Source of the DNA: an uncultured Collinsella sp.
GTDB lineage: Bacteria > Actinomycetota > Coriobacteriia > Coriobacteriales > Coriobacteriaceae
DNA length: 14,879 nucleotides
Assembly: GCA_900550965.1 (NCBI GenBank)
Contig: URUC01000051.1
Span: 1-14,879, forward strand
Direction of reading: 5' to 3'
The notes under the pieces are model-generated. The model did not search any database. It saw nothing but the letters and a program-made list of their open reading frames with translations, and was not told where the DNA came from. Shown here in pieces: positions 6,889 to 14,117 of the stretch (its first letter is position 1; each line of letters begins with the position of its first letter). The position numbers were made by a program, and so were the translations under genes.

Positions 6889-9693
6889 CTATAGCGAAAC
6901 GGATCCGTTTTTCTTGATGCTGGCGAGTATGTTTTTGAGCTTGTTAAAGTCGATCGGTTTGGACAGATGAGCGTTCATGCCGGCAGCGTGTGCCGCCTGG
7001 GCGTCTTCGGCAAAGGCGTTGGCGGTGAGCGCGATGATGGGGATATCGGCTGCATCGACCTTCTCGCTCAGACGAATCGCGCGGGTTGCCTCGTAGCCGT
7101 CCATGCCCGGCATCATAATGTCCATCAGGATCGCATCGAAGCTGCCGGCGGGATGCGACAGGTACAGATCGACGGCTTCGTTGCCGTTGGCGGCGCGGGT
7201 GACCACGACGCCTTCGGATTCTAGCAGCGCCTGGGCAATCTCGGCATTCAATTCGTTGTCTTCGGCGAGCAGCACGTTCATGTTGGCGAGCGAGCAGTCG
7301 AGCGCTCTCTCGACCGTATTCGCCCGCGCCTGGGGGTTCTTGTCGATATCGAGCGGAATCTGGACGTTGAACGTACTCCCCACGCCAACCTCACTCGAAA
7401 TCTCAATCGTACCGCCCATCAGTTCAATAAGCGACTTGACGATTGGCATACCCATGCCGGTTCCTTGGAACTTGCTGCGCGCATCGTCACCTTCTTGGGC
7501 AAACGGCTCATAGATATGCTTTAAAAACTCGGGAGCCATGCCAATGCCGGTATCCGAAACGCTAAAGCAAAAGAGCACGCGCCCGTTATCGAGTGGCTTG
7601 GTCTTTGAGCTAAAGGTGACGGAGCCGCCGCGTTTGTTGTACTTAATGCTATTGTCTAACAGGTTGATCATGATCTGTCGGATATGGGTGGGACTGCCGA
7701 TCATGTATGGTCCCGTGGCGTACGGCAGACTATTGTCCTGCATGGTGATGCAGTTATCGGATGCGCGGAGCTTGCACAGCACCAGCGTATCGTCACAGAG
7801 CTCTTTGAGGTTAAAAGGCGCATGTTCCAGCGTTAGCTTGCGGTCTTCGATTTTGCCCATCTCGAGGATATCGTTGATCAGCGAGAACAGGTGATTGGCG
7901 GCAACACGCGCCTTGGCGCGGCTTTCGCGGGCGACTTGCATATCGCCTTCCTTCAATCCCTCAATTTCGATAAGGCCCAGGATGCCGTTGAGCGGCGTGC
8001 GGATGTCGTGACTCATGCGCGTGAGGAATGCTGTCTTAGCGGCGTTGGCGGCATCGGCTTTTTTGCGCTCGGTTCGAGCGCGCACGAGCGCCCAGATGAG
8101 CAGGACGATGCCGACCGACAACATACCGATGAGGGTAGCTGCAATGGCGGTGCGGTTGCGATAAAGGAATTGAAGCGTGTTGGATTCCTGGGCCGTGTAC
8201 GACGTGGAGGAGAAATTGCTTGCGGAGAGCGATTCTCCGGCATTGATGATGCCCTTGTTGATGATACCCAGCAGCTCGGGCTTTCCGCGCGAAATCCAGC
8301 ACGAGAGCTCACAGGTGTCAGGGAGCTCGACCGTCTCGCAGTCCTCGAGGTCATAACGGTCGCCGATGGTTTTTACGCGTGAACTGGGAGCGACGATGCA
8401 GTGTGCCGCTCCCTTCCTGAGGGCGTCGAACGCTTCATCGTCGGATTGGTATTCGGTCACGGTCGCTGTGGGGAACAGACTTCCAAGTGCATTTTTGTTG
8501 ACAAACGATGATTTGGTACAGGCGATGTTCTGAAGGTCTTTGTTCAGGTTGCTGCCGGTGTGGATGGCGGTGAGGGACATGGTCCCCAACGATACCGACT
8601 GCACAACGCCTGTTTGCTCGGCAAACCAGTAATCTCGGTATACCGGCAGCGCAACGTCTATGCTTCCCTTTGACAGGGCCTTTGACATCATCTTGTAGCT
8701 ATCAAAGGCGACGGTTTTGACCGTAATGCCAAATTTATCGTGCAGCGTCGTCGTAAGCGATGCGAGCGAACCTTCCATTTCGCCGTCTTCGTCTTCGTTA
8801 CAGTAGGGGAGTTTGCCCGTAATGTAGCCGAGCGTGATGGTGTTGTCATTTGCTTTGAGCCAGGAACGTTCGGGGCCGTTGAGCGATGATGAACCGCTGT
8901 TTTGGGCCGAGTAGTTAGATTTGACTTCGTCGATATAGCGTGGGTTGACGCGGGCGATTGCCGTCATGGCGGCATTGATGTCGTCCATCAGGTCGGGGCG
9001 GCTTTTGGGGACGGCAAAGTAGTAGTCGCTCGAACCAATATAGAACATGGGGGAGGCGCTGGGCGACGAGGTCGTGTCGTTCATGATGATGGCATCGACC
9101 TCGTTGTTTGCGAGCGCGTCAAAGAGAACGGAGTTTCCGTCATACTCCCTGTATGTGCAGGCGATTCCTTCGTTGGTGAGCCACTGCTGGCCAACGAAGG
9201 TTTGCATAACGCCGGGGTTGCAGCCGATGGTAAGGCCTTGGAGCGCTTGGGGGTCACCCTTGGCCAGATCGTCGCGCTCGGGCTTGGCGTAGATGTAGTA
9301 GCGCTCAGTGCCCTCGGGGTTCGAGGAAAAGAGCAGCTTTTGGGCGCGTTCCTCGGAGTAGGAGATGTTGGACATGAGGTCGATCTCGCCCGCCTCGAGC
9401 ATGTCCATAAGCTCGGTGAAGGTGCCGGAGACGTATTCGTACCGCCAGCCGGGCGTGTAGTACGACAGGGTCTGGAGGTAATCGTAACCCCATCCCGAGA
9501 GGCGCTCGCCGGGGGTGCCGTCCTGGAAGCCCTCGTTGTTGACGAGCCAACCAACGCGGATCGTTTTGACCTGCTGATCGGTATTGGCGGCATAGGCGGG
9601 GGCGGGCATGATGGTGCTCAGTACGGCGAGCACGGCAAGCGCGACGGCCAAGGTGCGATATATAACTGAACGAAGGACAGCGGGAGCTCTCAC
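6889..9693 (-). CDS. Hybrid sensor histidine kinase with two fused periplasmic solute-binding domains
   Basis: A BvgS/EvgS-like sensor of 934 residues from the GTG start. A signal segment ends about residue 35 (AYA). Two SBP_bac_3 domains follow outside the membrane: about 43-260 (RVGWLV, ELMDMLEAGEIDLMSNISYSEER) and about 284-486 (ITLGYITGKLPYC, ALSKGSIDVALPVYRD). A membrane span lies at about 515-537. Cytoplasmic parts are H562 in MSHDIRTP, an N box near 677-685, DTGIGM at 714-719, GTGMGMPI at 744-751, and a receiver with D812, phospho-acceptor D858 and K912. No HPt or output domain is present. The GTG at 9693 is preferred over the TTG at 9699, because AGGA lies six bases before the former and touches the latter. 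Ligand binding by the paired clamshell domains should control the kinase. A NimA-like gene follows by 40 bases. Confidence 0.93.
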   Translation of the reverse strand: MRAPAVLRSVIYRTLAVALAVLAVLSTIMPAPAYAANTDQQVKTIRVGWLVNNEGFQDGTPGERLSGWGYDYLQTLSYYTPGWRYEYVSGTFTELMDMLEAGEIDLMSNISYSEERAQKLLFSSNPEGTERYYIYAKPERDDLAKGDPQALQGLTIGCNPGVMQTFVGQQWLTNEGIACTYREYDGNSVLFDALANNEVDAIIMNDTTSSPSASPMFYIGSSDYYFAVPKSRPDLMDDINAAMTAIARVNPRYIDEVKSNYSAQNSGSSSLNGPERSWLKANDNTITLGYITGKLPYCNEDEDGEMEGSLASLTTTLHDKFGITVKTVAFDSYKMMSKALSKGSIDVALPVYRDYWFAEQTGVVQSVSLGTMSLTAIHTGSNLNKDLQNIACTKSSFVNKNALGSLFPTATVTEYQSDDEAFDALRKGAAHCIVAPSSRVKTIGDRYDLEDCETVELPDTCELSCWISRGKPELLGIINKGIINAGESLSASNFSSTSYTAQESNTLQFLYRNRTAIAATLIGMLSVGIVLLIWALVRARTERKKADAANAAKTAFLTRMSHDIRTPLNGILGLIEIEGLKEGDMQVARESRAKARVAANHLFSLINDILEMGKIEDRKLTLEHAPFNLKELCDDTLVLCKLRASDNCITMQDNSLPYATGPYMIGSPTHIRQIMINLLDNSIKYNKRGGSVTFSSKTKPLDNGRVLFCFSVSDTGIGMAPEFLKHIYEPFAQEGDDARSKFQGTGMGMPIVKSLIELMGGTIEISSEVGVGSTFNVQIPLDIDKNPQARANTVERALDCSLANMNVLLAEDNELNAEIAQALLESEGVVVTRAANGNEAVDLYLSHPAGSFDAILMDIMMPGMDGYEATRAIRLSEKVDAADIPIIALTANAFAEDAQAAHAAGMNAHLSKPIDFNKLKNILASIKKNGSVSL

Positions 9694-9699
9694 ATGCAA

Positions 9700-9703
9700 T
9701 CCT
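9700..9703 (-). promoter_or_regulatory. Ribosome-binding site that selects the GTG start
   Basis: AGGA on the minus strand is six bases from the GTG at 9693 and zero bases from the in-frame TTG at 9699. The spacing supports the shorter protein by two residues. Confidence 0.6.
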
Positions 9704-9727
9704 AACGAATCGAGACATTACCGCATA

Positions 9728-9736
9728 AGGATACCA
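9728..9736 (-). promoter_or_regulatory. Extended -10 promoter candidate for the tandem-SBP kinase
   Basis: On the minus strand the sequence TGG-TATCCT fits an extended -10 element, TGnTATnnT. Its end is about 34 bases before the GTG at 9693. No clear -35 is seen. Confidence 0.4.
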
Positions 9737-9780
9737 GCTCAGCCTGCCCAGTCGGCAGCTGCACCGCTAAACGGTCCCGC

Positions 9781-9856
9781 CCGGCAGTTGGGCAGTTGGG
9801 GACAGTCCCAATCTGTCCGGCACAAAAGAAACGTCCCTAACTGTCGGTTGTGGGAC
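9781..9856. repeat. REP-like palindromic element
   Basis: CCGG-CAG-TTGGG (9781-9792) can fold back on CCCAA-T-CTG-T-CCGG (9807-9820) with two single-base bulges. CAGTTGGG is nearly repeated in tandem inside it. A second small inverted pair follows, GTCCC (9833-9837) with GGGAC (9852-9856). The nested, partly redundant structure between two divergent genes resembles dispersed REP or RAYT-associated repeats. Only one copy is visible here, so repetition in the genome is inferred. It runs into the promoter of the channel gene. Confidence 0.4.
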
Positions 9857-9859
9857 AAT
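9854..9859 (+). promoter_or_regulatory. Candidate -10 element for the channel operon
   Basis: GACAAT ends 40 bases before the ATG at 9900, the same spacing as GACAAT before the C-S lyase. No -35 consensus is visible upstream. Confidence 0.35.
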
Positions 9860-9899
9860 ACCGAGCGAACGAGATTGGGCGTCTGGGAAAGGGGTCGCG

Positions 9900-10325
9900 A
9901 TGAACAGGTTGAGGACGCTTGCCGACGTACTACGACAGGCCGGCTTTGCGCGCATCACGGGTCTGTTTCTTATCTTTTACCTGCTGTGCTCGACGGCCGT
10001 CTGGCTGTCCGAGCCTACGACCCTCACCTTTGGTGATGGTCTCTGGTTTAGCTTTGAGACGGTCTCGACGATCGGCTTTGGCGATATCCCGGCAGAAACG
10101 CCGGTCGCCCGCGCTATTACCGTCGTCCTGAGCGTCATCAGCATCTTCTACATCGCCATGCTCACGGGTGTGGCGGTGAACTACTGCAATACGCTCATTA
10201 AACTGCGCCAAAAGGACACCATGGCGCGCTTTATGGATGATCTTGAGCATTTGGAAGAGCTCGATCGTGACGAGCTCGCTGACCTGTCGCGCCGCGTGCG
10301 CGAATATCGCCGACGCCAACGCTAG
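9900..10325 (+). CDS. Two-TM potassium channel (Ion_trans_2 family)
   Basis: A 141-residue membrane protein with the minimal K+ channel plan. TM1 is near residues 18-37, a pore helix near 46-56, the selectivity filter TIGFGD at 57-62, and TM2 near 71-95. The filter is the conserved TxGFGD form, so potassium selectivity is likely; four subunits would form the pore. The C-terminus (about 101-141) is charged and probably helical, with acidic EHLEELDRDEL followed by basic RRVREYRRRQR. There is no RCK or cyclic-nucleotide domain, so gating is unclear. The ATG at 9900 has a GGAAAGGGG ribosome site. It is followed after 36 bases by a LOG-family gene in a probable operon. Confidence 0.88.
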   Translation: MNRLRTLADVLRQAGFARITGLFLIFYLLCSTAVWLSEPTTLTFGDGLWFSFETVSTIGFGDIPAETPVARAITVVLSVISIFYIAMLTGVAVNYCNTLIKLRQKDTMARFMDDLEHLEELDRDELADLSRRVREYRRRQR

Positions 10326-10361
10326 AACGGGCGCCGTGCGTCACGACGAGGGGGACTGAAT

Positions 10362-10895
10362 ATGAATATCACCGTGTATCTGGGCGCCAGCGTCGGCAAT
10401 GACCCGGCGTTTCTGCCCGCGGTGCAGGAGCTGGGCGACTGGATTGGCGCTAACGGACACGCGTTGGTATACGGCGGGTCCAAGTCGGGTCTGATGGGTG
10501 CGCTCGCCGATAGCGTACTCGAGGCAGGTGGACACGTGACGGGTGTTGAACCGAGCTTTTTTATCGAGGCCGAGTTTCAACATGACGGTATCGACGACCT
10601 CATCGTGACGAGTGACATGGCCGAACGCAAGGCCAAGATGATTGAGCTCGGTGACGCGTTCATCGCCTTTCCCGGTGGGACGGGTACGCTCGAGGAGATT
10701 GCCGAGGTCATGTCCGCCGTGTCGTTGGGGCATCTCGATGCGCCGTGCATTCTGTACAACCTTGGGGGCTACTACAACGATCTTAAGGCGTTGCTCGAGC
10801 ACATGATTGATAAAGGGCTTTCGAGCCCGAGGCGCCAGCACGGCATCTACTTTGCCGACGATTTGCGCGAGATTGCCTCGATTATCAACGGATAA
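10362..10895 (+). CDS. LOG-family protein (TIGR00730-type Rossmann-fold nucleoside monophosphate hydrolase)
   Basis: A 177-residue cytoplasmic protein of the LOG/YgdH-like family, close to the usual length. It carries GGSKSGLMG at 38-46 (a GGxxxGLMG nucleotide-binding loop), VTGVEP at 59-64, MAERKAKM at 86-93 and the hallmark PGGTGTLEE at 104-112. Characterised LOG enzymes cleave nucleoside 5'-monophosphates, or cytokinin nucleotides in plants, to a free base and ribose 5-phosphate. Many bacterial members were misnamed lysine decarboxylases; nothing here supports that activity. The ATG at 10362 follows GAGGGGG. It lies 36 bases behind the potassium-channel gene and is probably co-transcribed, though no functional tie is known to me. 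Confidence 0.9.
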   Translation: MNITVYLGASVGNDPAFLPAVQELGDWIGANGHALVYGGSKSGLMGALADSVLEAGGHVTGVEPSFFIEAEFQHDGIDDLIVTSDMAERKAKMIELGDAFIAFPGGTGTLEEIAEVMSAVSLGHLDAPCILYNLGGYYNDLKALLEHMIDKGLSSPRRQHGIYFADDLREIASIING

Positions 10896-11020
10896 GTCTT
10901 GAGCCTGCCCCACTATGACTCCCAATGGTGCCGTTTGCGGCGCAGACGGTTGGCTCGTTCGGGTAACGCTCGCTCTACAATAAAACGTATCTTTGCCGAA
11001 TTTGACCACGGGAGGTCCCG
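10896..11020. other. Gap with weak hairpin and -10 candidate for the chloride channel
   Basis: An eight-base stem with one G-T pair (10931-10938 with 10942-10949, three-base loop) may mark the LOG transcript end, but no T-run follows. TACAAT at 10976-10981 ends 39 bases before the ATG at 11021 and is the likely -10. The ribosome site GGGAGG precedes that ATG, and the bases around it (CGGGA-GG-TCCCG) are themselves an inverted repeat. Confidence 0.4.
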
Positions 11021-12319
11021 ATGGATAGTCTTGCAAAACCCAAAAACCGTGCGCTGTTTTTAGTTAGCGTTGCCGTGACCGGTGCGTTCGCAGGCGCCGC
11101 GGTCTGGCTGTTCTTTTTTGCGATGGAGCACGGTGTCGACTATCTATGGACCGAGATTCCGCACGCGCTGGGCGTCGCTTCGCCTGAGCTCGCGAGCGGC
11201 CCGTTCGGTTTTCTGCCGTACCCGTTTTTTGTCTGCTTGCTGGGCGGCCTGCTGATCGGTCTGTACGAAAAGATTACGGGCACCAAGACCGATGACCTCA
11301 ACCAGGTGATGGCCAAGGTTAAACAAGACGGTCGCTACCCGTACGACAACCTCGGCAAGCTTTCGCTTGCGGCATTGCTGCCGCTGCTGTTTGGCGGAAG
11401 TATTGGACCGGAGGCCGGCCTGACCGGAGTTATCGCGGGTCTGTGCAGCTGGGTCGGCGACCGCATGCGTCGCTTTGGCGCCGAGTTTAGGGAGCTCACG
11501 CTGCTGGGCACCCAGACTGCCCTGACGGCGCTCTTTACCGCGCCCGTGTTTGGCTTTGTGGCGCCGCTCGCCGGTAGCGCCGACGGCCAGGGCGCTGGCG
11601 AGGACTCCGCGTCCGATGAGATCACCATCAAGCTGCCCAAGGCGCAAAAGACCGTGGTCTACGGCATCGCGATTGCCGGCGGTCTGGGCACCTATCTGCT
11701 GCTCGGCCAGCTTATGGGCGGCGGCATGGGCATGCCCAGGTTCGAGGCCGCCCAGGTGGGTAACCTGGAACTTGTCTGGCTCATTCCGCTGGCGTTGGTC
11801 GGCACCGTATGCGGTTGGCTGTACTTTGTCTCTGAGCATGCAAGCGAGGCACTGTCCCATGCAATAGGGGAGCGCCCGGTCGTCAAGGCCATGCTGGCCG
11901 GCCTGGCGCTCGCCATCTGTGGCACGGTCCTGCCCTACACCATGTTTGCCGGCGAGACCCAGGCCGATGTGCTCATGGAAACCTATCTGACCATTCCCGC
12001 TGGCGTGCTTATCGCGACCGGTCTTGTTAAGGCCATGCTGACGCCCGCCCTCATCAACCTTGGTTGGCGCGGCGGCCACTTCTTCCCGGTTATCTTCTCG
12101 GGTGTGAGCCTGGGCTATGGCCTTGCCATCCTCACCGGCGCAGATCCGGTCTTTTGCGTCGCCGTCTGCACCGCCTCGACGATGGGCGCCGTCATGCGTC
12201 AGCCCGTCATGGTCGTGGGCCTGCTGCTCATGTGCTTCCCGCTCAAGGGCATCGTCTGCATGATCATCGCCGCAGTCATTGCGGCAGGCATTCCGCTGCC
12301 CAAGCCGCTGCGCAAGTAG
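11021..12319 (+). CDS. Divergent CLC-type voltage-gated chloride channel family protein
   Basis: A 432-residue polytopic membrane protein, with roughly ten hydrophobic segments, similar in length to bacterial CLC proteins. Two CLC signature regions are recognisable: GGSIGPEAG at 125-133, corresponding to the GREGP loop, and GWRGGHFFP at 348-356, corresponding to GxFxP. The GSGIP serine motif is not evident. The gating glutamate of GREGP (E148 in E. coli ClcA) aligns with I128 here, though E131 is near. A charged loop near 186-210 (SADGQGAGEDSASDE) lies between membrane segments. It should move chloride or another anion; whether as channel or proton-coupled exchanger is open. The ATG has a GGGAGG site. 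It is a single-gene unit ended by the hairpin at 12360-12396. Confidence 0.82.
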   Translation: MDSLAKPKNRALFLVSVAVTGAFAGAAVWLFFFAMEHGVDYLWTEIPHALGVASPELASGPFGFLPYPFFVCLLGGLLIGLYEKITGTKTDDLNQVMAKVKQDGRYPYDNLGKLSLAALLPLLFGGSIGPEAGLTGVIAGLCSWVGDRMRRFGAEFRELTLLGTQTALTALFTAPVFGFVAPLAGSADGQGAGEDSASDEITIKLPKAQKTVVYGIAIAGGLGTYLLLGQLMGGGMGMPRFEAAQVGNLELVWLIPLALVGTVCGWLYFVSEHASEALSHAIGERPVVKAMLAGLALAICGTVLPYTMFAGETQADVLMETYLTIPAGVLIATGLVKAMLTPALINLGWRGGHFFPVIFSGVSLGYGLAILTGADPVFCVAVCTASTMGAVMRQPVMVVGLLLMCFPLKGIVCMIIAAVIAAGIPLPKPLRK

Positions 12320-12359
12320 CGTATTGCGCTTTGCGTTTGTTTAGAACTCGTTTTAAAGA

Positions 12360-12396
12360 AGCCGCGCGAGGCCGTTTGTTTACGGCTCGCGCGGCT
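12360..12396. terminator. Bidirectional terminator between convergent genes
   Basis: Arms 12360-12375 and 12382-12396 form a GC-rich stem of 15 pairs with one bulged G, around a TTGTTT loop. It is followed by ATTGTTT on the plus strand and TCTTTAAAA on the minus strand. It sits between the stops of the chloride channel and the methyltransferase, so it can serve both. Confidence 0.8.
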
Positions 12397-12401
12397 ATTG
12401 T

Positions 12402-13139
12402 TTAGAGCTTCCTCAGCATGATGGCGATGGTGTTGAGGTATTCGAGCGCGCCGGCTTCAACGGCAGCGCGGTCGCCTGCTGCATATTCGTTGTCGCAGGC
12501 GAGCCAGTCTTCCCATGCTTCGTCTGTGCAGAGCATGGGCTGCATCGAGACAATCTCGACGCCGGGGGTCGGCTCGATCATGGCGCGCCACCAGGCTATG
12601 TCATGCATATAGTCGAGCTGCTCGGGTGTCCAGGATTTGAGCAGGCAAACGGGCAGGTTGTCGTGGCAGTCGCGAACCATGCCCGGGATGCTTAAGTAGA
12701 GCATCCCGCCTTGCTTTACGTAGGGGAGTAAGCGCTCGCCCAGGTAATGTGGATCGCGACCGTAGTAGTTGTACGAGTCGATGCTCACGACCGCATCAAA
12801 AAAGTCGTGCTCAAACGGTAGACCCTGTGAGGCGTCCGTCTTGACAGGGTGAATAACGTTGCGGGGAATGCCGAGCGAATCGAAGAACGTGCGGTTTTCG
12901 ACGGGGTCGCTCCACAGGTCGACGGCGTAGGTGTCAAACCCGTATTCGCGGGCAAGCAGGGCGCTGGTGATACCGGTGCCCGACCCAAGGTCGCAGACAC
13001 AAGCGCCGCGGGGGATGCTTGCACCGCGAAGGAGCTCCTCGCAGAGCTTGAGGGGGTTTGGCCCCATGATTTTAGAGCGTACGAGTGTCGCGTCGAAGCT
13101 GGTGGCTTTTGGGAAGGATTGAGATTTCGCAGAGCTCAT
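12402..13139 (-). CDS. Class I SAM-dependent methyltransferase, substrate unknown
   Basis: A 245-residue cytoplasmic methyltransferase. The SAM-binding loop is CDLGSGTGITS at 49-59, the acidic end of strand 2 is in YAVDLW with D74, and a post-motif strand FDAVVSIDSYNYYG lies at 114-127. The C-terminal half contains GGMLYLSIPGM near 144-154 and a tryptophan-rich region (SWTPEQLDYMHDIAWWRAMIEP) that probably shapes the substrate site. The Rossmann-like core is clear, but no signature ties it to a DNA, RNA, lipid or small-molecule substrate. The ATG at 13139 has an AGGAAAG ribosome site. It appears to be a single-gene unit, with the ABC operon upstream on the same strand 279 bases away. Confidence 0.85.
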   Translation of the reverse strand: MSSAKSQSFPKATSFDATLVRSKIMGPNPLKLCEELLRGASIPRGACVCDLGSGTGITSALLAREYGFDTYAVDLWSDPVENRTFFDSLGIPRNVIHPVKTDASQGLPFEHDFFDAVVSIDSYNYYGRDPHYLGERLLPYVKQGGMLYLSIPGMVRDCHDNLPVCLLKSWTPEQLDYMHDIAWWRAMIEPTPGVEIVSMQPMLCTDEAWEDWLACDNEYAAGDRAAVEAGALEYLNTIAIMLRKL

Positions 13140-13418
13140 TGTTCTTTCCTATCAGGTGCATATGTGGCAGATGACGGAGGCGGAACGGCGCAACAAACCA
13201 CGGCCGCAAGACGGCCGTTTTCAATTTGTATGCGATTGACCGTTCCCTAAAGAACAATGACCAAAAAGACATCCCCTTGGATGATCAAGATTGGGCCAAG
13301 GCCCGTGACGTCCCCATTGTAGAACGTGGCGCACGGGCTGGGGATATGCCATTTGTCACGGATTTACGGATGGGCGATTGCGACCGATTGTGGCCTACGT
13401 GGGTCAAGTTTCGCGTGG
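13140..13418. other. Gap upstream of the methyltransferase: inverted repeats and no convincing gene
   Basis: This 279-base gap holds a 12-base perfect inverted repeat (TCATTGTTCTTT at 13136-13147 and its complement at 13249-13260), the ACGGCCG hairpin at 13200-13218, and a looser fold pairing CCGTGAC (13303-13309) with GTCACGG (13355-13361). An open frame from a TTG at 13226 reaches 13453, but it lacks a ribosome site and runs into the permease 3' end on the other strand. It may be the 3' untranslated region of the ABC operon plus the methyltransferase promoter region. Confidence 0.4.
13200..13218. terminator. Short GC-rich hairpin, terminator-like
   Basis: ACGGCCG-CAAGA-CGGCCGT forms a seven-base stem with a five-base loop, followed by TTTTC on the plus strand. 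No plus-strand gene ends here. On the minus strand it could end the ABC operon, followed by TGGTTTGTTG, a weaker tail. Confidence 0.45.
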
Positions 13419-14117
13419 CTACAGATCGCGTGCTCGATAAACCTTGGTGCTGACGGCGCAGCTGATTGCACATAGCGCGAGAGCAAGTGCGGCGATGCCT
13501 GCACACAGACAGCCCAGAACGGCAGGATCGGGATTCGCTCCGGCAATCGACATAAGCCAGTTGCTGATGGGGTTGGAGGAGCTCAACGTTGCCATGGTAA
13601 GACACCCGAGCATGGCAAACAGGCCAACGGATAGGCGCAGCGCCTCCATGTGTCCAAAACGAAAGAATAACGGCTGTGCCAAAAACACCATCATGAGGGA
13701 AATGAGCATCGATGCTGCCGAGGCTATTGCGATCTCAAAGACGGTTTGTCCTGTCGAGGTCACGCCCGCACTGTTGAAGAGCGGAAGGACGATGATGTTC
13801 AAAAGCACGGCGGCGCAGGCCATGATGGCCGAGAAGACAACGATGCACAGGTAGCGGGCACAAATAATGTCTTTGCGCGAGAAGGGCAGCGTCGCCCGAT
13901 AACGCTCCCAGCCATTTTGATTGTCGAAGCCGGCCAGCGAGCTCATGGCCATGATGGGCGACATGGCACTGACCGCGCAGGCACCGGCACTCATGCCGGA
14001 GTCACCGTCCGATGCGTTGGCGAGGGTCAACACGACGAATATGAACAGGCCGACGCCCGCGATGCTCGGGACAAGCGTGCGGACGATGGCGAGCTCAGAC
14101 ATAAAAGCGCGTTTCAT
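13419..14117 (-). CDS. ABC-2 type transporter permease
   Basis: A 232-residue integral membrane protein with six likely spans, near residues 11-32, 44-62, 91-112, 126-151, 160-180 and 199-222. Between spans 2 and 3 lies NGWERYRATLPFSRKDIICARYL, typical of the small ABC-2 permease family (ABC2_membrane_5 / YtrC-like). The protein would form the membrane half of an exporter with the ATPase encoded just upstream. The ATG at 14117 overlaps the ATPase stop as ATGA, with GGGG eight bases upstream, so the pair is translationally coupled. Substrate is not evident; relatives are often linked to antibiotic or cell-envelope stress, which is family knowledge and not shown here. Confidence 0.85.
   Translation of the reverse strand: MKRAFMSELAIVRTLVPSIAGVGLFIFVVLTLANASDGDSGMSAGACAVSAMSPIMAMSSLAGFDNQNGWERYRATLPFSRKDIICARYLCIVVFSAIMACAAVLLNIIVLPLFNSAGVTSTGQTVFEIAIASAASMLISLMMVFLAQPLFFRFGHMEALRLSVGLFAMLGCLTMATLSSSNPISNWLMSIAGANPDPAVLGCLCAGIAALALALCAISCAVSTKVYRARDL

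Noticed and set aside
8902..9669. 255-codon plus-strand open frame opposite the tandem-SBP kinase
   Set aside because: Antisense shadow, with glycine- and valine-rich low-information sequence.
11144..12079. 311-codon minus-strand open frame opposite the chloride channel
   Set aside because: The composition is typical of the complement of a membrane protein gene, with no start signal.
13257..13322. 21-codon frame starting MTKKTSPW after AAAGAACA
   Set aside because: The upstream match arises from the 12-base inverted repeat; it is too short and unsupported to call a gene.
13226..13453. 75-codon plus-strand frame (TTG start) that vaguely recalls short antitoxins
   Set aside because: No ribosome site, no toxin partner, and its end overlaps the permease on the other strand; the resemblance is too weak to call.
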